From Algoriphagus taiwanensis (GTDB taxonomy: Bacteria > Bacteroidota > Bacteroidia > Cytophagales > Cyclobacteriaceae): a stretch of 64,000 bases of DNA. The notes beneath the pieces are model-generated. The model searched no databases. It saw only the letters and a program-made list of their open reading frames with translations, and was not told the DNA's origin. Shown here piece by piece: positions 15,950 through 24,032 of the stretch. Position 1 is the stretch's first letter. Each line of letters opens with the position of its first letter. A program made the position numbers and the translations under genes. Location: the NCBI RefSeq assembly GCF_036245645.1, contig NZ_BTPE01000002.1, positions 417,864 to 481,863 on the forward strand. The letters are read 5' to 3'.

Positions 15950-17296
15950 ATGCAATCTCTTTCCATTCGATTTATACTTACTCTGATTTTCTTTCGGGCG
16001 GTGATTTTATCCTCGCAAGCTCAAGGAGATCAAGAGGTTAAGCTTTATCTCAATTCTGAGAAAACCCACTGGGTAAAAGGAACAGGATTGGGACAAATAT
16101 GGGTCCGATATACCGACTTAAATCCAGGGTCCACTGTTTTTGGTACACCCAAGGATGAGGTGTTTGACGTGGGACTTCGGCGTGTTCGATATCAGGTAAT
16201 GGGACAAATCACCGATCAGGTTTTTGTCTACACGCAATTTGGCATCAATAGTTTTGGCTCTCTGTCAGGTAGAAAACCCGGACTTTTTCTGCATGACGTT
16301 ACTGCAGAATATGCTTTGATTCCGGGCAAGTTGAGTTTGGGTGCGGGTCTGCACGGCTGGAATGGTACGGTCCGTTATTCCTCTTCTTCTGTGGGCTCGA
16401 TTTTAGGCTTGGATTTGCCCTACATTGAAGAGTCAACCAATGACCTTACTGATCAATTTGTTAGAAAATTGGGGGTGTTTGCAAAAGGTCAACTGGGTAA
16501 GCTTGATTACAGAATCTCTGCTTCCAATCCCTTCCCGATTCAGACTGCATTAAGTCCCGTGCCGACTCTGCCTGAAGATGTATCTCAAATCGCTTATTAC
16601 AGTAAATCGGCCCCTGCTATCAACTATCAGGGGTATTTCTTTTGGCAGTTTCTGGATAAAGAATCTAATCAGCTTCCCTATATGACCGGGACTTATTTGG
16701 GAAAAAAGAGAGTTTTCAATATCGGAGGTGGATTTTCCACTCAAGATCATGCAGTGGAATACCGGGAAAGTGTAGGCGAACCTGTGATTCAGCAGGCGAG
16801 TCGTCAGTTTGGGCTGGATGTATTTTATGATACCCCGATAGATAAGGAAAAAGGCACCGCTTTGACCGCTTATGCGGCATGGATTGATTATGATTTCGGG
16901 CCTAATTACCTGAGGGCCGCAGGTGCCATGAACCCTGCAAACGGGATAAATGAGCAAGGAACCTTTAACGGTCCGGGGAATAACATTCCACTGATTGGCA
17001 CTGGAAAAGTCTATTATACTCAATTCGGGTATCTGATGAAAAAGGACCTATTGGGTAAGCTGGGTACGCTTCAACCCTATGGGCAGTTTACCCTTTCTGA
17101 TTACGAGAGGGTAGAGACACCTATTTCCACTTACGCCATCGGAATCAACTGGCTTCAAGCGGGTCATCGATCCAAGCTTTCGCTTGATTACCAAAGCAGG
17201 CCAATTTTGGTAGAGGGTACAGGGGAAAAGCTAGTCCTTGATTCTGCTAACCCTAGAAAGGGAATGTGGGTCATGCAGTATCAGTTTAGTTTTTGA
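15950..17296 (+). CDS. Outer-membrane porin of the carbon-uptake operon
   Basis: The 448-residue protein starts with a signal peptide (MQSLSIRFILTLIFFRAVILSSQAQG), which is why the ATG at 15950 is chosen. An upstream in-frame ATG at 15878 would add 24 residues encoded by a palindromic repeat and hide the signal peptide. The mature part is all beta, with conserved aromatic girdle residues, repeats of the YYTQFGYLM type, and a C-terminal MQYQFSF ending in Phe as barrels do. It resembles phosphate-selective or general O/P porins of Bacteroidota. Position after dabAB-SulP suggests an outer-membrane route for bicarbonate (inference). Confidence 0.78.
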   Translation: MQSLSIRFILTLIFFRAVILSSQAQGDQEVKLYLNSEKTHWVKGTGLGQIWVRYTDLNPGSTVFGTPKDEVFDVGLRRVRYQVMGQITDQVFVYTQFGINSFGSLSGRKPGLFLHDVTAEYALIPGKLSLGAGLHGWNGTVRYSSSSVGSILGLDLPYIEESTNDLTDQFVRKLGVFAKGQLGKLDYRISASNPFPIQTALSPVPTLPEDVSQIAYYSKSAPAINYQGYFFWQFLDKESNQLPYMTGTYLGKKRVFNIGGGFSTQDHAVEYRESVGEPVIQQASRQFGLDVFYDTPIDKEKGTALTAYAAWIDYDFGPNYLRAAGAMNPANGINEQGTFNGPGNNIPLIGTGKVYYTQFGYLMKKDLLGKLGTLQPYGQFTLSDYERVETPISTYAIGINWLQAGHRSKLSLDYQSRPILVEGTGEKLVLDSANPRKGMWVMQYQFSF

Positions 17297-17422
17297 TAAA
17301 TCCGAAACAAAAGGATGGATTTTGATTACAAAAAGTCCAATAGAAGAGACTAATAGAAAAATTGAAAAGCGTCACAATTTCTTTTAAGCGAATCTTAAGG
17401 GTCTGCTAAGGAAACTAGAGAC

Positions 17423-17443
17423 GTACAGATTTCAAATTTGTAC
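17423..17443. promoter_or_regulatory. Near-perfect 21-base inverted repeat before the Rieske gene
   Basis: GTACAGATTT and AAATTTGTAC form inverted half-sites around one base, with one mismatch. The element lies 22 bases before the start of the Rieske gene at 17465 and could be an operator. No matching promoter boxes are certain. Confidence 0.35.
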
Positions 17444-17464
17444 AACACCCTAATTACTAAAATC

Positions 17465-17920
17465 ATGGAAGAAAAAATGAACCGTATGGAGTTTCTAAAA
17501 TCTCTTGGATTGAAAGGAGCTTCATTGTTTGCCGTGTATTGTGCAGCATCAGGTCTGACCAGCTGCATCAACGAAAGTATGGATCCCAACTTAAACCCGG
17601 GTACCGGAGGTGGAGATCCTAATGTGTTGAGTCTGGACTTGAGTAGCTCTGCCTATTCCGGATTGAATACGGTTGGGAATTACGTCATAGTCAATAGGAT
17701 TGTGATTGCCCGGATTTCTGATACTGCATTTGCTGCAGTCACTCAAGTATGTTCTCATGAAGGGAAAAGGAAAGTGTATTTCCGATCTGGAGAGTTTTAT
17801 TGCCCTGAGCATGGGGCCAGATTTGATACTTCTGGAAATGGCCTTAACTCCAAGGGATCTAAAGGCTTAAAAACCTACCCGACAGAGTTGACTGGAACCA
17901 CATTGAAAGTGATGTATTGA
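17465..17920 (+). CDS. Rieske [2Fe-2S] protein with N-terminal membrane anchor
   Basis: The ATG at 17465 gives 151 residues. The N-terminus (MNRMEFLKSLGLKGASLFAV) ends in a possible lipobox LTSC, after which comes a Gly/Pro-rich linker (NPGTGGGDPN). The Rieske domain has both cluster-binding boxes: VCSHEG (Cys-x-His) and CPEHGARF (Cys-x2-His), about 15 residues apart. Such small Rieske lipoproteins act as electron carriers at the outer face of the inner membrane; the partner oxidase is not visible here. The next gene starts 2 bases after its stop. This gene opens the second half of the carbon-operon region, 168 bases after the porin. Confidence 0.85.
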   Translation: MEEKMNRMEFLKSLGLKGASLFAVYCAASGLTSCINESMDPNLNPGTGGGDPNVLSLDLSSSAYSGLNTVGNYVIVNRIVIARISDTAFAAVTQVCSHEGKRKVYFRSGEFYCPEHGARFDTSGNGLNSKGSKGLKTYPTELTGTTLKVMY

Positions 17921-17922
17921 TA

Positions 17923-18882
17923 ATGGAAAGAATTTCAAACTACATAGTTGGCTTGGCTTTCATACTTGTCCTTTTCGGTCTTGGGCAGATTTCTCCTGCT
18001 TTGGCTCAGGATGATCTTTTGCAAATGTTAGAAAAGGAACAATCCAAAAAGCCATTCTACACTCTTGCGACCTTCAAAGCTACCCGTCTGATCAATGGAC
18101 AGACTATTGAGACGATTTCCAAAAATCATCTCAATTTCTGGATATCTCATCGCTTTGGTGCGGTCAATAGTGGTTTTCTTGCCAATTTCTTTGGCTTGGA
18201 TGAAGCGAAAATCAGACTTGGTTTAGAATATGGATTGACAGACAATTGGTTGATAGGCGCCGGGAGAAGCTCTCTTGAAAAGACCTATGACTTCTACACC
18301 AAATATAAAGTCCTAAGACAATCCAATAAATTTCCCGTAACAGTGACAGGATTGGCTGGCTGGGCTATCAATACCATGGAGACAGGATATTCTATGGAAT
18401 CTGGCTCAGAAATGCGCTTTAATTCCAACCTGGAAAGGTATTCTTACTGGGGACAAGTCTTGATGGCTAGAAAATTCAATGAAAGACTTTCCCTCCAAGT
18501 AATGCCAACTTTTCTGCATTACAATAAGGTGGAGGATCCGTCAATTCCAAATGATTTGTGGGCTCTGGGAATAGGAGGGAGGTATAAGCTTACTAAGCGG
18601 TTTACTCTGTCCGGCGAATATTATCATTCCTTTTCTGATCCGGGCGCTTACGAGGCAAGTGCCGGAAAAACCTATCCCTATCACGATGCGATTTCGATCG
18701 GGGTAGATATTGAGACTGGTGGGCACGTCTTTCAATTGCATTTTACCAATTCCCGCGGAATGATAGAAAAGCATTTTATCGGACAAACGGTGGGTTCTTG
18801 GGAGGACGGAGATATTTATTATGGATTCAATATTTCAAGGACATTCAGCTTTGACAAAGCTGCTAAACACAAAAACAAATGA
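17923..18882 (+). CDS. DUF5777-type outer-membrane beta-barrel protein
   Basis: The ATG at 17923 gives 319 residues; a TTG six bases upstream overlaps the Rieske gene. There is a signal peptide ending near PALAQD. The mature part has the DUF5777 opening (FKATRLINGQTIETISKNHL) followed by NFWISHRFGAVNSG and a series of beta strands ending in GFNISRTFSF. The family is common in Bacteroidota next to YceI and Rieske or cytochrome genes, and its role is unknown. It overlaps yceI by four bases, so the three genes are very probably one transcript. Confidence 0.82.
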   Translation: MERISNYIVGLAFILVLFGLGQISPALAQDDLLQMLEKEQSKKPFYTLATFKATRLINGQTIETISKNHLNFWISHRFGAVNSGFLANFFGLDEAKIRLGLEYGLTDNWLIGAGRSSLEKTYDFYTKYKVLRQSNKFPVTVTGLAGWAINTMETGYSMESGSEMRFNSNLERYSYWGQVLMARKFNERLSLQVMPTFLHYNKVEDPSIPNDLWALGIGGRYKLTKRFTLSGEYYHSFSDPGAYEASAGKTYPYHDAISIGVDIETGGHVFQLHFTNSRGMIEKHFIGQTVGSWEDGDIYYGFNISRTFSFDKAAKHKNK

Positions 18883-19427
18883 AAACCGTTCTAAAACTAA
18901 CCCTAATTCTCTTCTTTACCGAAGTGGGGAATGCTTGGGCACAAACGCTTTATGGTACATCGGTAGGTGAGGTTTCATTTTACTCAGATACTCCTTTAGA
19001 AACAATCGAGGCTCTGAATAAGAAAAGTGGAGCCATTATCAATTCGGATTCCAGAGAAATTGCTGTTCAGATGAGAATCACAGATTTTGTTTTTCCCAAC
19101 AAGCTCATGCAGGAGCATTTCAATGAGAATTACTTAGAAAGTGAAAAATATCCAACGGCCGTTTTCAAAGGAAAAATCAAAGAGGAGGTAGACTTGACTG
19201 TACCCGGTACCTATCCGGTTACGGCCGATGGGAGCCTTACAATTCATGGTGTGACCAAGCCAATTTCTGTGAAAGGAAAAATCACTTCAACTGGGAAGGA
19301 CTTAAGGTTAGAATTTAAATTCCAGGTGATGCCCGAAGATTATCAAATAGAGGTTCCTTCTTTAGTGATTACAAAAATTGCCGAGAATATTGATGTCACG
19401 GGCAATATGCTTTTGGTGAAGCGATAG
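18879..19427 (+). CDS. YceI-family lipocalin-like periplasmic protein
   Basis: The 182-residue protein has a signal peptide ending near NAWAQ and a YceI domain with the typical FYSDTPLETIEA opening, the DFVFPNKLMQEHFNENYLESEKYPTAVF segment and the GVTKPISVKGKI strand. YceI proteins form an extended lipocalin-like barrel and bind isoprenoid or polyprenyl-type ligands. The start overlaps the preceding gene by four bases (ATGA). It closes the Rieske/DUF5777/YceI module, which may handle a membrane-bound electron carrier or lipid; that link is inference from co-occurrence. Confidence 0.9.
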   Translation: MKTVLKLTLILFFTEVGNAWAQTLYGTSVGEVSFYSDTPLETIEALNKKSGAIINSDSREIAVQMRITDFVFPNKLMQEHFNENYLESEKYPTAVFKGKIKEEVDLTVPGTYPVTADGSLTIHGVTKPISVKGKITSTGKDLRLEFKFQVMPEDYQIEVPSLVITKIAENIDVTGNMLLVKR

Positions 19428-19482
19428 GATATTCAATTTTCTCAAGAAAATAGTATTTAAAATAGATGGGTGCATAAAAAAT

Positions 19483-19507
19483 AAAGGCTGGAATAAATCC
19501 AGCCTTT
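19483..19507. terminator. Hairpin terminator between yceI and the tRNA
   Basis: The stem AAAGGCTGG / CCAGCCTTT with a seven-base loop is flanked on the left by an A-rich stretch, giving a U tract on the minus strand. It therefore mainly ends the tRNA transcript, which starts on the minus strand at 19583, and may also end the plus-strand operon. Confidence 0.7.
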
Positions 19508-19509
19508 TG

Positions 19510-19583
19510 TGGGCCCAGCTGGGCTCGAACCAGCGACCTCCTGATTATGAGTCAGAAGCTCTAACCAACTGAGCTATAGGCCC
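19510..19583 (-). tRNA. tRNA with anticodon CAU (elongator Met or Ile2)
   Basis: The 74-base gene folds into a full cloverleaf: acceptor GGGCCTA/TGGGCCC, D arm GCTC/GAGC, anticodon stem TCTGA/TCAGG with loop CTCATAA, and a TTCGAGC T-loop. The anticodon is CAU. The T arm (GTCGCTGGTTCGAGCCCAGC) is close to that of bacterial tRNA-Ile2, whose C34 is modified to lysidine, so Ile2 is as likely as elongator Met. The initiator is unlikely because the first acceptor pair is normal. CCA is not encoded. It is followed upstream (on the minus strand) by a degenerate tandem array. Confidence 0.9.
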
Positions 19584-20019
19584 ATTAATTTTTATTTCAG
19601 CGACCTCCTGTCCCGATAGGTCGGGGAGAGTCAGAAGCTCTAACCAACTTGTCCCGATCTTTATCGGGAGCCCATTAATTTTTATTTCAGCGACCTCCTG
19701 TCCCGATAGGTCGGGGAGAGTCAGAAGCTCTAACCAACTTGTCCCGATCTTTATCGGGAGCCCATTAATTTTTATTTCAGCGACCTCCTGTCCCGATAGG
19801 TCGGGAGAGTCAGAAGCTCTAACCAACTTGTCCCGATCTTTATCGGGAGCCCATTAATTTTTATTTCAGCGACCTCCTGTTCCGATAGATCGGGAGAGTC
19901 AGAAGGTCTACCAACTTTTCCCGATCTTTATCGGGAGCCCATTAATTTTTATTTCAGCGACCTCCTGTCCCGATAGATCGGGAGAGTCAAATGCTCTAAC
20001 CGACTGAGCTATGGGCTCT
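19584..20019 (-). repeat. Tandem array of degenerate tRNA-derived units carrying palindromes
   Basis: Immediately 5' of the intact tRNA there are five units with a period of 88-90 bases; the linker CCCATTAATT recurs at 19581, 19671, 19761, 19850 and 19938. Read on the minus strand, each unit keeps tRNA segments (GTTGGTTAGAGCTTCTGACT, CAGGAGGTCGCTG). The anticodon-loop bases are replaced by a TCCCGATagRTCGGG-type palindrome, the acceptor/D segment by CCCGATaaagATCGGG, and the T arm is missing. The outermost unit begins with the 5' half of a different tRNA (GAGCCCATAGCTCAG, then CATTTGACTC), perhaps Lys. None of the units could fold as a working tRNA. Open frames here are artefacts of the 90-base period. 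Confidence 0.9.
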
Positions 20020-20116
20020 CACACTACCTCAATTATCCGCTTCTTCAAGCCTCAAATCTTGGTTTTGGGAGTGCAATGTTACATATTTGAGTTCAATTAC
20101 ACAACTTGACTTTCGA

Positions 20117-20746
20117 ATGAAAAATAGCCCGGATGTTGACTTTTTGATATTTGATTTGGGAAACGTAATCATTGACATTGATTATCAGCGATCTCTGAAT
20201 CTGATCAAAAGCAAGCTGGAAGAATCACTTCATGATCGGGTTGATTTTTTTTACCAAACTGAGTTTCATAAGTCTTACGAAAAGGGGCTGATTTCCTCTG
20301 TCCAGTTTAGAGATGAGGTGAGAGATTATTTCAGCCAATCTTGGTCAGATCAGGAGATCGATACATTATGGAATAGCCTGCTTGGAAAAATTCCACCTCA
20401 GAGACTGGAATTGGTGAAAGAGCTGCGTAAAAAATATCAGGTTGGAGTACTTAGTAATACCAATGAAATTCACATCGATGCCGTTCACGAAATGCTAAGA
20501 TCTGAGCATGGGCTTGACCGTTTTGATCCGATTTTTGATTGGGTGTTTTACAGTCATGAGATGGGATTGGCGAAACCCTCTGCGGAGATTTATGAAAAAA
20601 TGTTGGCTGAGCTTAACACCTCTCCAGACCGAGTTCTATTTTTTGATGATTTGAAAGCAAATGTGGAGGGAGCTAAGGCTGTTGGGATAGAAGCTGTTCA
20701 AGTGACTGGTCCTCGGGTAATCTTTGATTTTTTCGGGAATGTATAA
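20117..20746 (+). CDS. HAD-superfamily hydrolase
   Basis: Using the ATG at 20117 the protein has 209 residues; a TTG 30 bases earlier is less likely. The four HAD motifs are present: FDLGNVIIDID (I; the usual second Asp is replaced by an Asn-containing FDLGNV, common in this subgroup), VGVLSNTN (II), the Lys in GLAKPSAEIYEKM (III), and VLFFDDLKANVEGAKAVG (IV). It belongs to the HAD-IA group that dephosphorylates small metabolites; the substrate is unknown. It is cytosolic. The 3' end overlaps the start of the membrane-protease gene by 8 bases, so the two are co-translated. Confidence 0.87.
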   Translation: MKNSPDVDFLIFDLGNVIIDIDYQRSLNLIKSKLEESLHDRVDFFYQTEFHKSYEKGLISSVQFRDEVRDYFSQSWSDQEIDTLWNSLLGKIPPQRLELVKELRKKYQVGVLSNTNEIHIDAVHEMLRSEHGLDRFDPIFDWVFYSHEMGLAKPSAEIYEKMLAELNTSPDRVLFFDDLKANVEGAKAVGIEAVQVTGPRVIFDFFGNV

Positions 20747-21848
20747 GCCTAAAGAGTATTTCATTCACGGATTATTGTTTGTTCTGACTTTGGTGACAAC
20801 CACCCTTGCCGGAGGTGAATGGGTATACAGCAAATCCATCCTTGGTTCTGGCGAGTCCGCATTGACTTGGGAGTATTTCGTAAAGTCGATGGCTTTTTCA
20901 ATTCCTTTTATCGGGATTCTTTTGATCCACGAATTGGGACATCTATTCACTTCTATTTATCACCGGGTGAAGTGTACGCTTCCATTCTTTATTCCTGCTT
21001 GGCTAGGATTTATTGGTGCCCCATCGATCGGAACTTTTGGAGCTATTATCCGGATGAAAGGATTTGTCAACAGCCGAAAAAAGTTTTTTGACATTGGAGT
21101 GGCTGGACCTTTGGCTGGGTTTGTGATCGCTTTTGGGGTTTTATTTTATGGTTTTACCCACTTGCCACCAGCAGAATACATTTACGAAATCCATCCAGAA
21201 TATGCTGATCCTAATTTTCAAGGATACGGTGAGGATGTGATTAACTTCGAATTGGGACAAAACTTACTGTTTTATTTGATGGGAGAGATTCTTGCGGATC
21301 CTGAACGGATGCCTGATATGGGAGAAGTTATCCATTTTCCCTTCCTGTTTGCAGGTTATTTGGCTTTGTTTTTCACCGCGTTGAATCTTTTACCGATTGG
21401 TCAACTGGATGGCGGACACGTAGTTTTTGGCTTATTTCCGCATCATCATAAGCTGATCTCCTTAGTGGTCTTCACCTTGTTTTTATCCTACTCTGGGATG
21501 GGAATGATCTCTCCGATGATACCATTTGAGGATTTGATAATCAGAATTCCCTTGTATGTTGGGTTTTTGTACATCTGCTATTCCAGAGCAGAACTTTCTA
21601 CCCAATCGAAATGGACTTTTGCGCTTTCTATTGCTGCAGGACAATACGCATTGAGCTTTATCAGACCTGAATGGGAAGGATATCAGGGATGGTTATTTTA
21701 TGCTTTTCTTTTGGGTAGGCTGATGGGATTGAGACATCCCGAGGTAAGTGGGTTCGTTCCATTGGATACCAAGAGAACATGGATAGGTTGGTTGGCAGTG
21801 GTGATTTTTATTTTGTGCTTCTCACCCCGGCCTTTCATATTCACCTAA
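20739..21848 (+). CDS. Site-2 protease family membrane metalloprotease (M50)
   Basis: The 369-residue protein has the zinc-binding motif HELGH (IHELGHLFTSIYH) on one membrane helix, and the third ligand region NLLPIGQLDGGHVVFGLF, as in site-2 proteases. About eight membrane segments are visible. The C-terminus is a further set of hydrophobic helices without a PDZ domain. Such proteins cut membrane-bound substrates inside the bilayer. It overlaps the HAD gene and converges with the rhodanese gene across a shared terminator. Confidence 0.88.
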   Translation: MYKPKEYFIHGLLFVLTLVTTTLAGGEWVYSKSILGSGESALTWEYFVKSMAFSIPFIGILLIHELGHLFTSIYHRVKCTLPFFIPAWLGFIGAPSIGTFGAIIRMKGFVNSRKKFFDIGVAGPLAGFVIAFGVLFYGFTHLPPAEYIYEIHPEYADPNFQGYGEDVINFELGQNLLFYLMGEILADPERMPDMGEVIHFPFLFAGYLALFFTALNLLPIGQLDGGHVVFGLFPHHHKLISLVVFTLFLSYSGMGMISPMIPFEDLIIRIPLYVGFLYICYSRAELSTQSKWTFALSIAAGQYALSFIRPEWEGYQGWLFYAFLLGRLMGLRHPEVSGFVPLDTKRTWIGWLAVVIFILCFSPRPFIFT

Positions 21849-21854
21849 AAAATA

Positions 21855-21879
21855 AACCCTGAGAAGAAATCTCAGGGTT
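21855..21879. terminator. Bidirectional terminator between convergent genes
   Basis: The stem AACCCTGAG / CTCAGGGTT with a seven-base loop has A-rich sequence to the left and T-rich to the right, so it can end the protease transcript and, on the other strand, the rhodanese transcript. Confidence 0.85.
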
Positions 21880-21891
21880 AAAATTTTCTTT

Positions 21892-22188
21892 TTAAAGTTC
21901 TCGATAAGCCAGAATTCCGCCTAGCACATTTCTTACTTGGGTGAAGCCCTTGCCTTCCATAAATTTCTTGGCATTTCCGCTTCTGGCTCCGGATCGACAA
22001 TGAACGACGATTTCTGAGTCTTTGTGCTTTTCTAATTCATTCAAGCGGTGGGGGAGTTCTCCCAGTGGGATATTTTGAGCACCTAGGTTATCCTCCTCAT
22101 ATTCCCACTCTTCGCGGACATCGATGAAAACGAATTTTTCTCCTTTGTCCAATCGGCTTTTTAATTCTTTTACAGAGATATCTTCCAT
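21892..22188 (-). CDS. Single-domain rhodanese
   Basis: Starting at the ATG at 22188 the protein has 98 residues and is one rhodanese domain. It has IDVREEWEYEEDNLGAQNIP (the D-V-R-E start motif) and the active-site loop HCRSGARSGNA with the catalytic Cys. A longer in-frame extension to 22239 would run into the preceding T9SS gene and is rejected. Small rhodaneses carry sulfane sulfur. It is cytosolic. It follows the T9SS-cargo gene closely on the same strand, a functional link not being obvious. Confidence 0.9.
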   Translation of the reverse strand: MEDISVKELKSRLDKGEKFVFIDVREEWEYEEDNLGAQNIPLGELPHRLNELEKHKDSEIVVHCRSGARSGNAKKFMEGKGFTQVRNVLGGILAYREL

Positions 22189-22189
22189 T

Positions 22190-24028
22190 TTATTTGAGGA
22201 CTTGTATTCGAAATGATTCCAAACTCGACCCAGAAACAAGGTTAACTATGTAGATTCCGGGTCTTTGACCGCTAAAGTTAATCATTTCCTCCTCCCCGAG
22301 GGATTCCCTTGGTAATAAAATCTGCCTTCCGAAGGAATCAAAAATCTGAATTTCCGCAAATTTCCCCCTTATAGTTAGTCTGTCTCTAACAGGGTTGGGA
22401 TAGAGTAGAAAGGTCTCCTGAGGGGCTTCGCCTCCCTCAAGTACCTGATTGACAGTGACGTGGGGTCTTATCATCAGGGAACCTAATACCTCCTCGTTTT
22501 GAACCCATCCGCCTCCGACATTGTAGAAAATTTTATCAGCCTGATTATTGGTTTTATCCAATCCCACATGGATAAAATCATTCGTAAACTGGGTAAATCC
22601 AACAAAAAACTCAGGTCCTACCAAAATGGCAGTATCCAAAGGAAAGTAAATAAACTCCTGTCCAGGTTCTTTAACGGGGATGGCTCTTTCCAAGGAGAAA
22701 ATTGGCCTTAGACTCAAATCTTCCCAAATCACCAAATCGATCGCTTGATTGGCTTGGTTTGCATTGGTGAAGTTGATCGATATTCCATGCAAAAGCACCG
22801 GTTCAGGACTTTGGAATTGGACAGCCAATTGTCCTGAGCGCTGATTGATTCCTGCAGAATAATCAGCAGAACCTCCATCATAGGCAAAGAAGTCACGAAG
22901 CGGAAAAACGCTGGAAACCGTATCATTATCTGCAAAATTGACCTGCTCAAAAAATGTGGTATCACCAGCACTAATTGTGAAAAGAGGGTCATCCCCAGTA
23001 GTCAGATAAGTCTCAAAGTAGAGGTCGGCAGCTTTACCAAAATTGGGAATTGATTCAAATTCTCTGCTTGAAAAAGCCCTTCTTTCCAAAGCATTGGGTA
23101 CTGGATTGAATGGCGAATCTGAATTGATCGGCAGAACAGCCTGCCTGATGGAATCTTGGGCAGTGATGGTATATTCCATGGCTCGGAATCTGTTTTCCAG
23201 ATTCAGAAATTCATTGGATACCAGACTCCAATTATTTTGTTGGAATCGATCCAGAATTTCCCAAGGATATGCCCTATAATCTCCTAGTTGAACAAAATTA
23301 GGCTGAGTGATCGCTCGGTCAGGGTAGGTAAGGTCTGATAGGCTTCTTCCGGAATTAAGATATATGTAGTCTAGTAGCCATGCATCAAATGGTCCACTTA
23401 GTCTCCCTGAGGATAAGAACCTGAATTGAAAGGCCTCATGCAATAGGTTGGGATCAATAGCAATTATTTCCTGGGCAAAATTTTCCCGATCCCTTTCATC
23501 TCCTCCATTTTGTGCCCAGACCGTCACCCAATTCCCATCCGGATTGAGTAGCTGAAGAATCAGTTGGTCATTGGAGTCCGGCGCTTCTGATTTACCTCCA
23601 GCCTGCCAGAAAAAGCTGATAAATAGACTATTGCTCTCATTTTCTGATAATCCACTTAAATCAAAAGGCCTGCTGGTTAATATGTCACTTTCCCCCTGAT
23701 CACGGTCTTGTCGGGAATAGGGTCTTCCGTTTTCGTCGACACCATTAAACAGAATCATCCCCAAAGAGGGAGGGTTGTTGCCAACTGTTTCTGTGTAAGA
23801 TATTCCGTCAATGGACCATTTGGTGGTGTCGATTCCTTTAGAAAAATCATCCCAAAAAGGGAGTGAGTTTTGGTTTAAAACCCTTTTGTCTGTTCCTGAT
23901 TTTGCCTCTGAAATTTTGATTTTTTCGACAGGATCTAATTGGGCAAACTGGGCAAAAGAAGAAGTATTTCCCCAAAGAAGAAGAAGGAAAAGAAGAGTTA
24001 AAAAATGGATGAATGATTTCTTTTTCAA
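22190..24028 (-). CDS. Secreted protein with T9SS type-A sorting domain
   Basis: The likely start is TTG at 24028, giving about 612 residues with an N-terminus (KKKSFIHFLTLLFLLLLWG) that is a signal peptide ending near TSSFAQ. An upstream TTG at 24058 overlaps the PASTA gene. The body is a beta-rich secreted protein without a motif I can name; it contains the sequence DDFSKGIDTTKWSIDG typical of Bacteroidota surface proteins. The C-terminus is a classic type-A sorting domain (YPNPVRDRLTIRG, then PGIYIVNLV). It is exported across the outer membrane by the T9SS. Confidence 0.8.
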   Translation of the reverse strand: MKKKSFIHFLTLLFLLLLWGNTSSFAQFAQLDPVEKIKISEAKSGTDKRVLNQNSLPFWDDFSKGIDTTKWSIDGISYTETVGNNPPSLGMILFNGVDENGRPYSRQDRDQGESDILTSRPFDLSGLSENESNSLFISFFWQAGGKSEAPDSNDQLILQLLNPDGNWVTVWAQNGGDERDRENFAQEIIAIDPNLLHEAFQFRFLSSGRLSGPFDAWLLDYIYLNSGRSLSDLTYPDRAITQPNFVQLGDYRAYPWEILDRFQQNNWSLVSNEFLNLENRFRAMEYTITAQDSIRQAVLPINSDSPFNPVPNALERRAFSSREFESIPNFGKAADLYFETYLTTGDDPLFTISAGDTTFFEQVNFADNDTVSSVFPLRDFFAYDGGSADYSAGINQRSGQLAVQFQSPEPVLLHGISINFTNANQANQAIDLVIWEDLSLRPIFSLERAIPVKEPGQEFIYFPLDTAILVGPEFFVGFTQFTNDFIHVGLDKTNNQADKIFYNVGGGWVQNEEVLGSLMIRPHVTVNQVLEGGEAPQETFLLYPNPVRDRLTIRGKFAEIQIFDSFGRQILLPRESLGEEEMINFSGQRPGIYIVNLVSGSSLESFRIQVLK

Positions 24029-24032
24029 GGAT

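Noticed and set aside
19545..19826. Open frame with a 30-residue repeated peptide
   Set aside because: It is produced by the 90-base tRNA-derived tandem units; the final PIAQLVRASDS is the familiar mistranslation of a tRNA gene.
19584..20019. CRISPR array
   Set aside because: The whole 88-90-base unit repeats, including what would be the spacers, and the repeats are recognisable tRNA parts; no cas genes are nearby.
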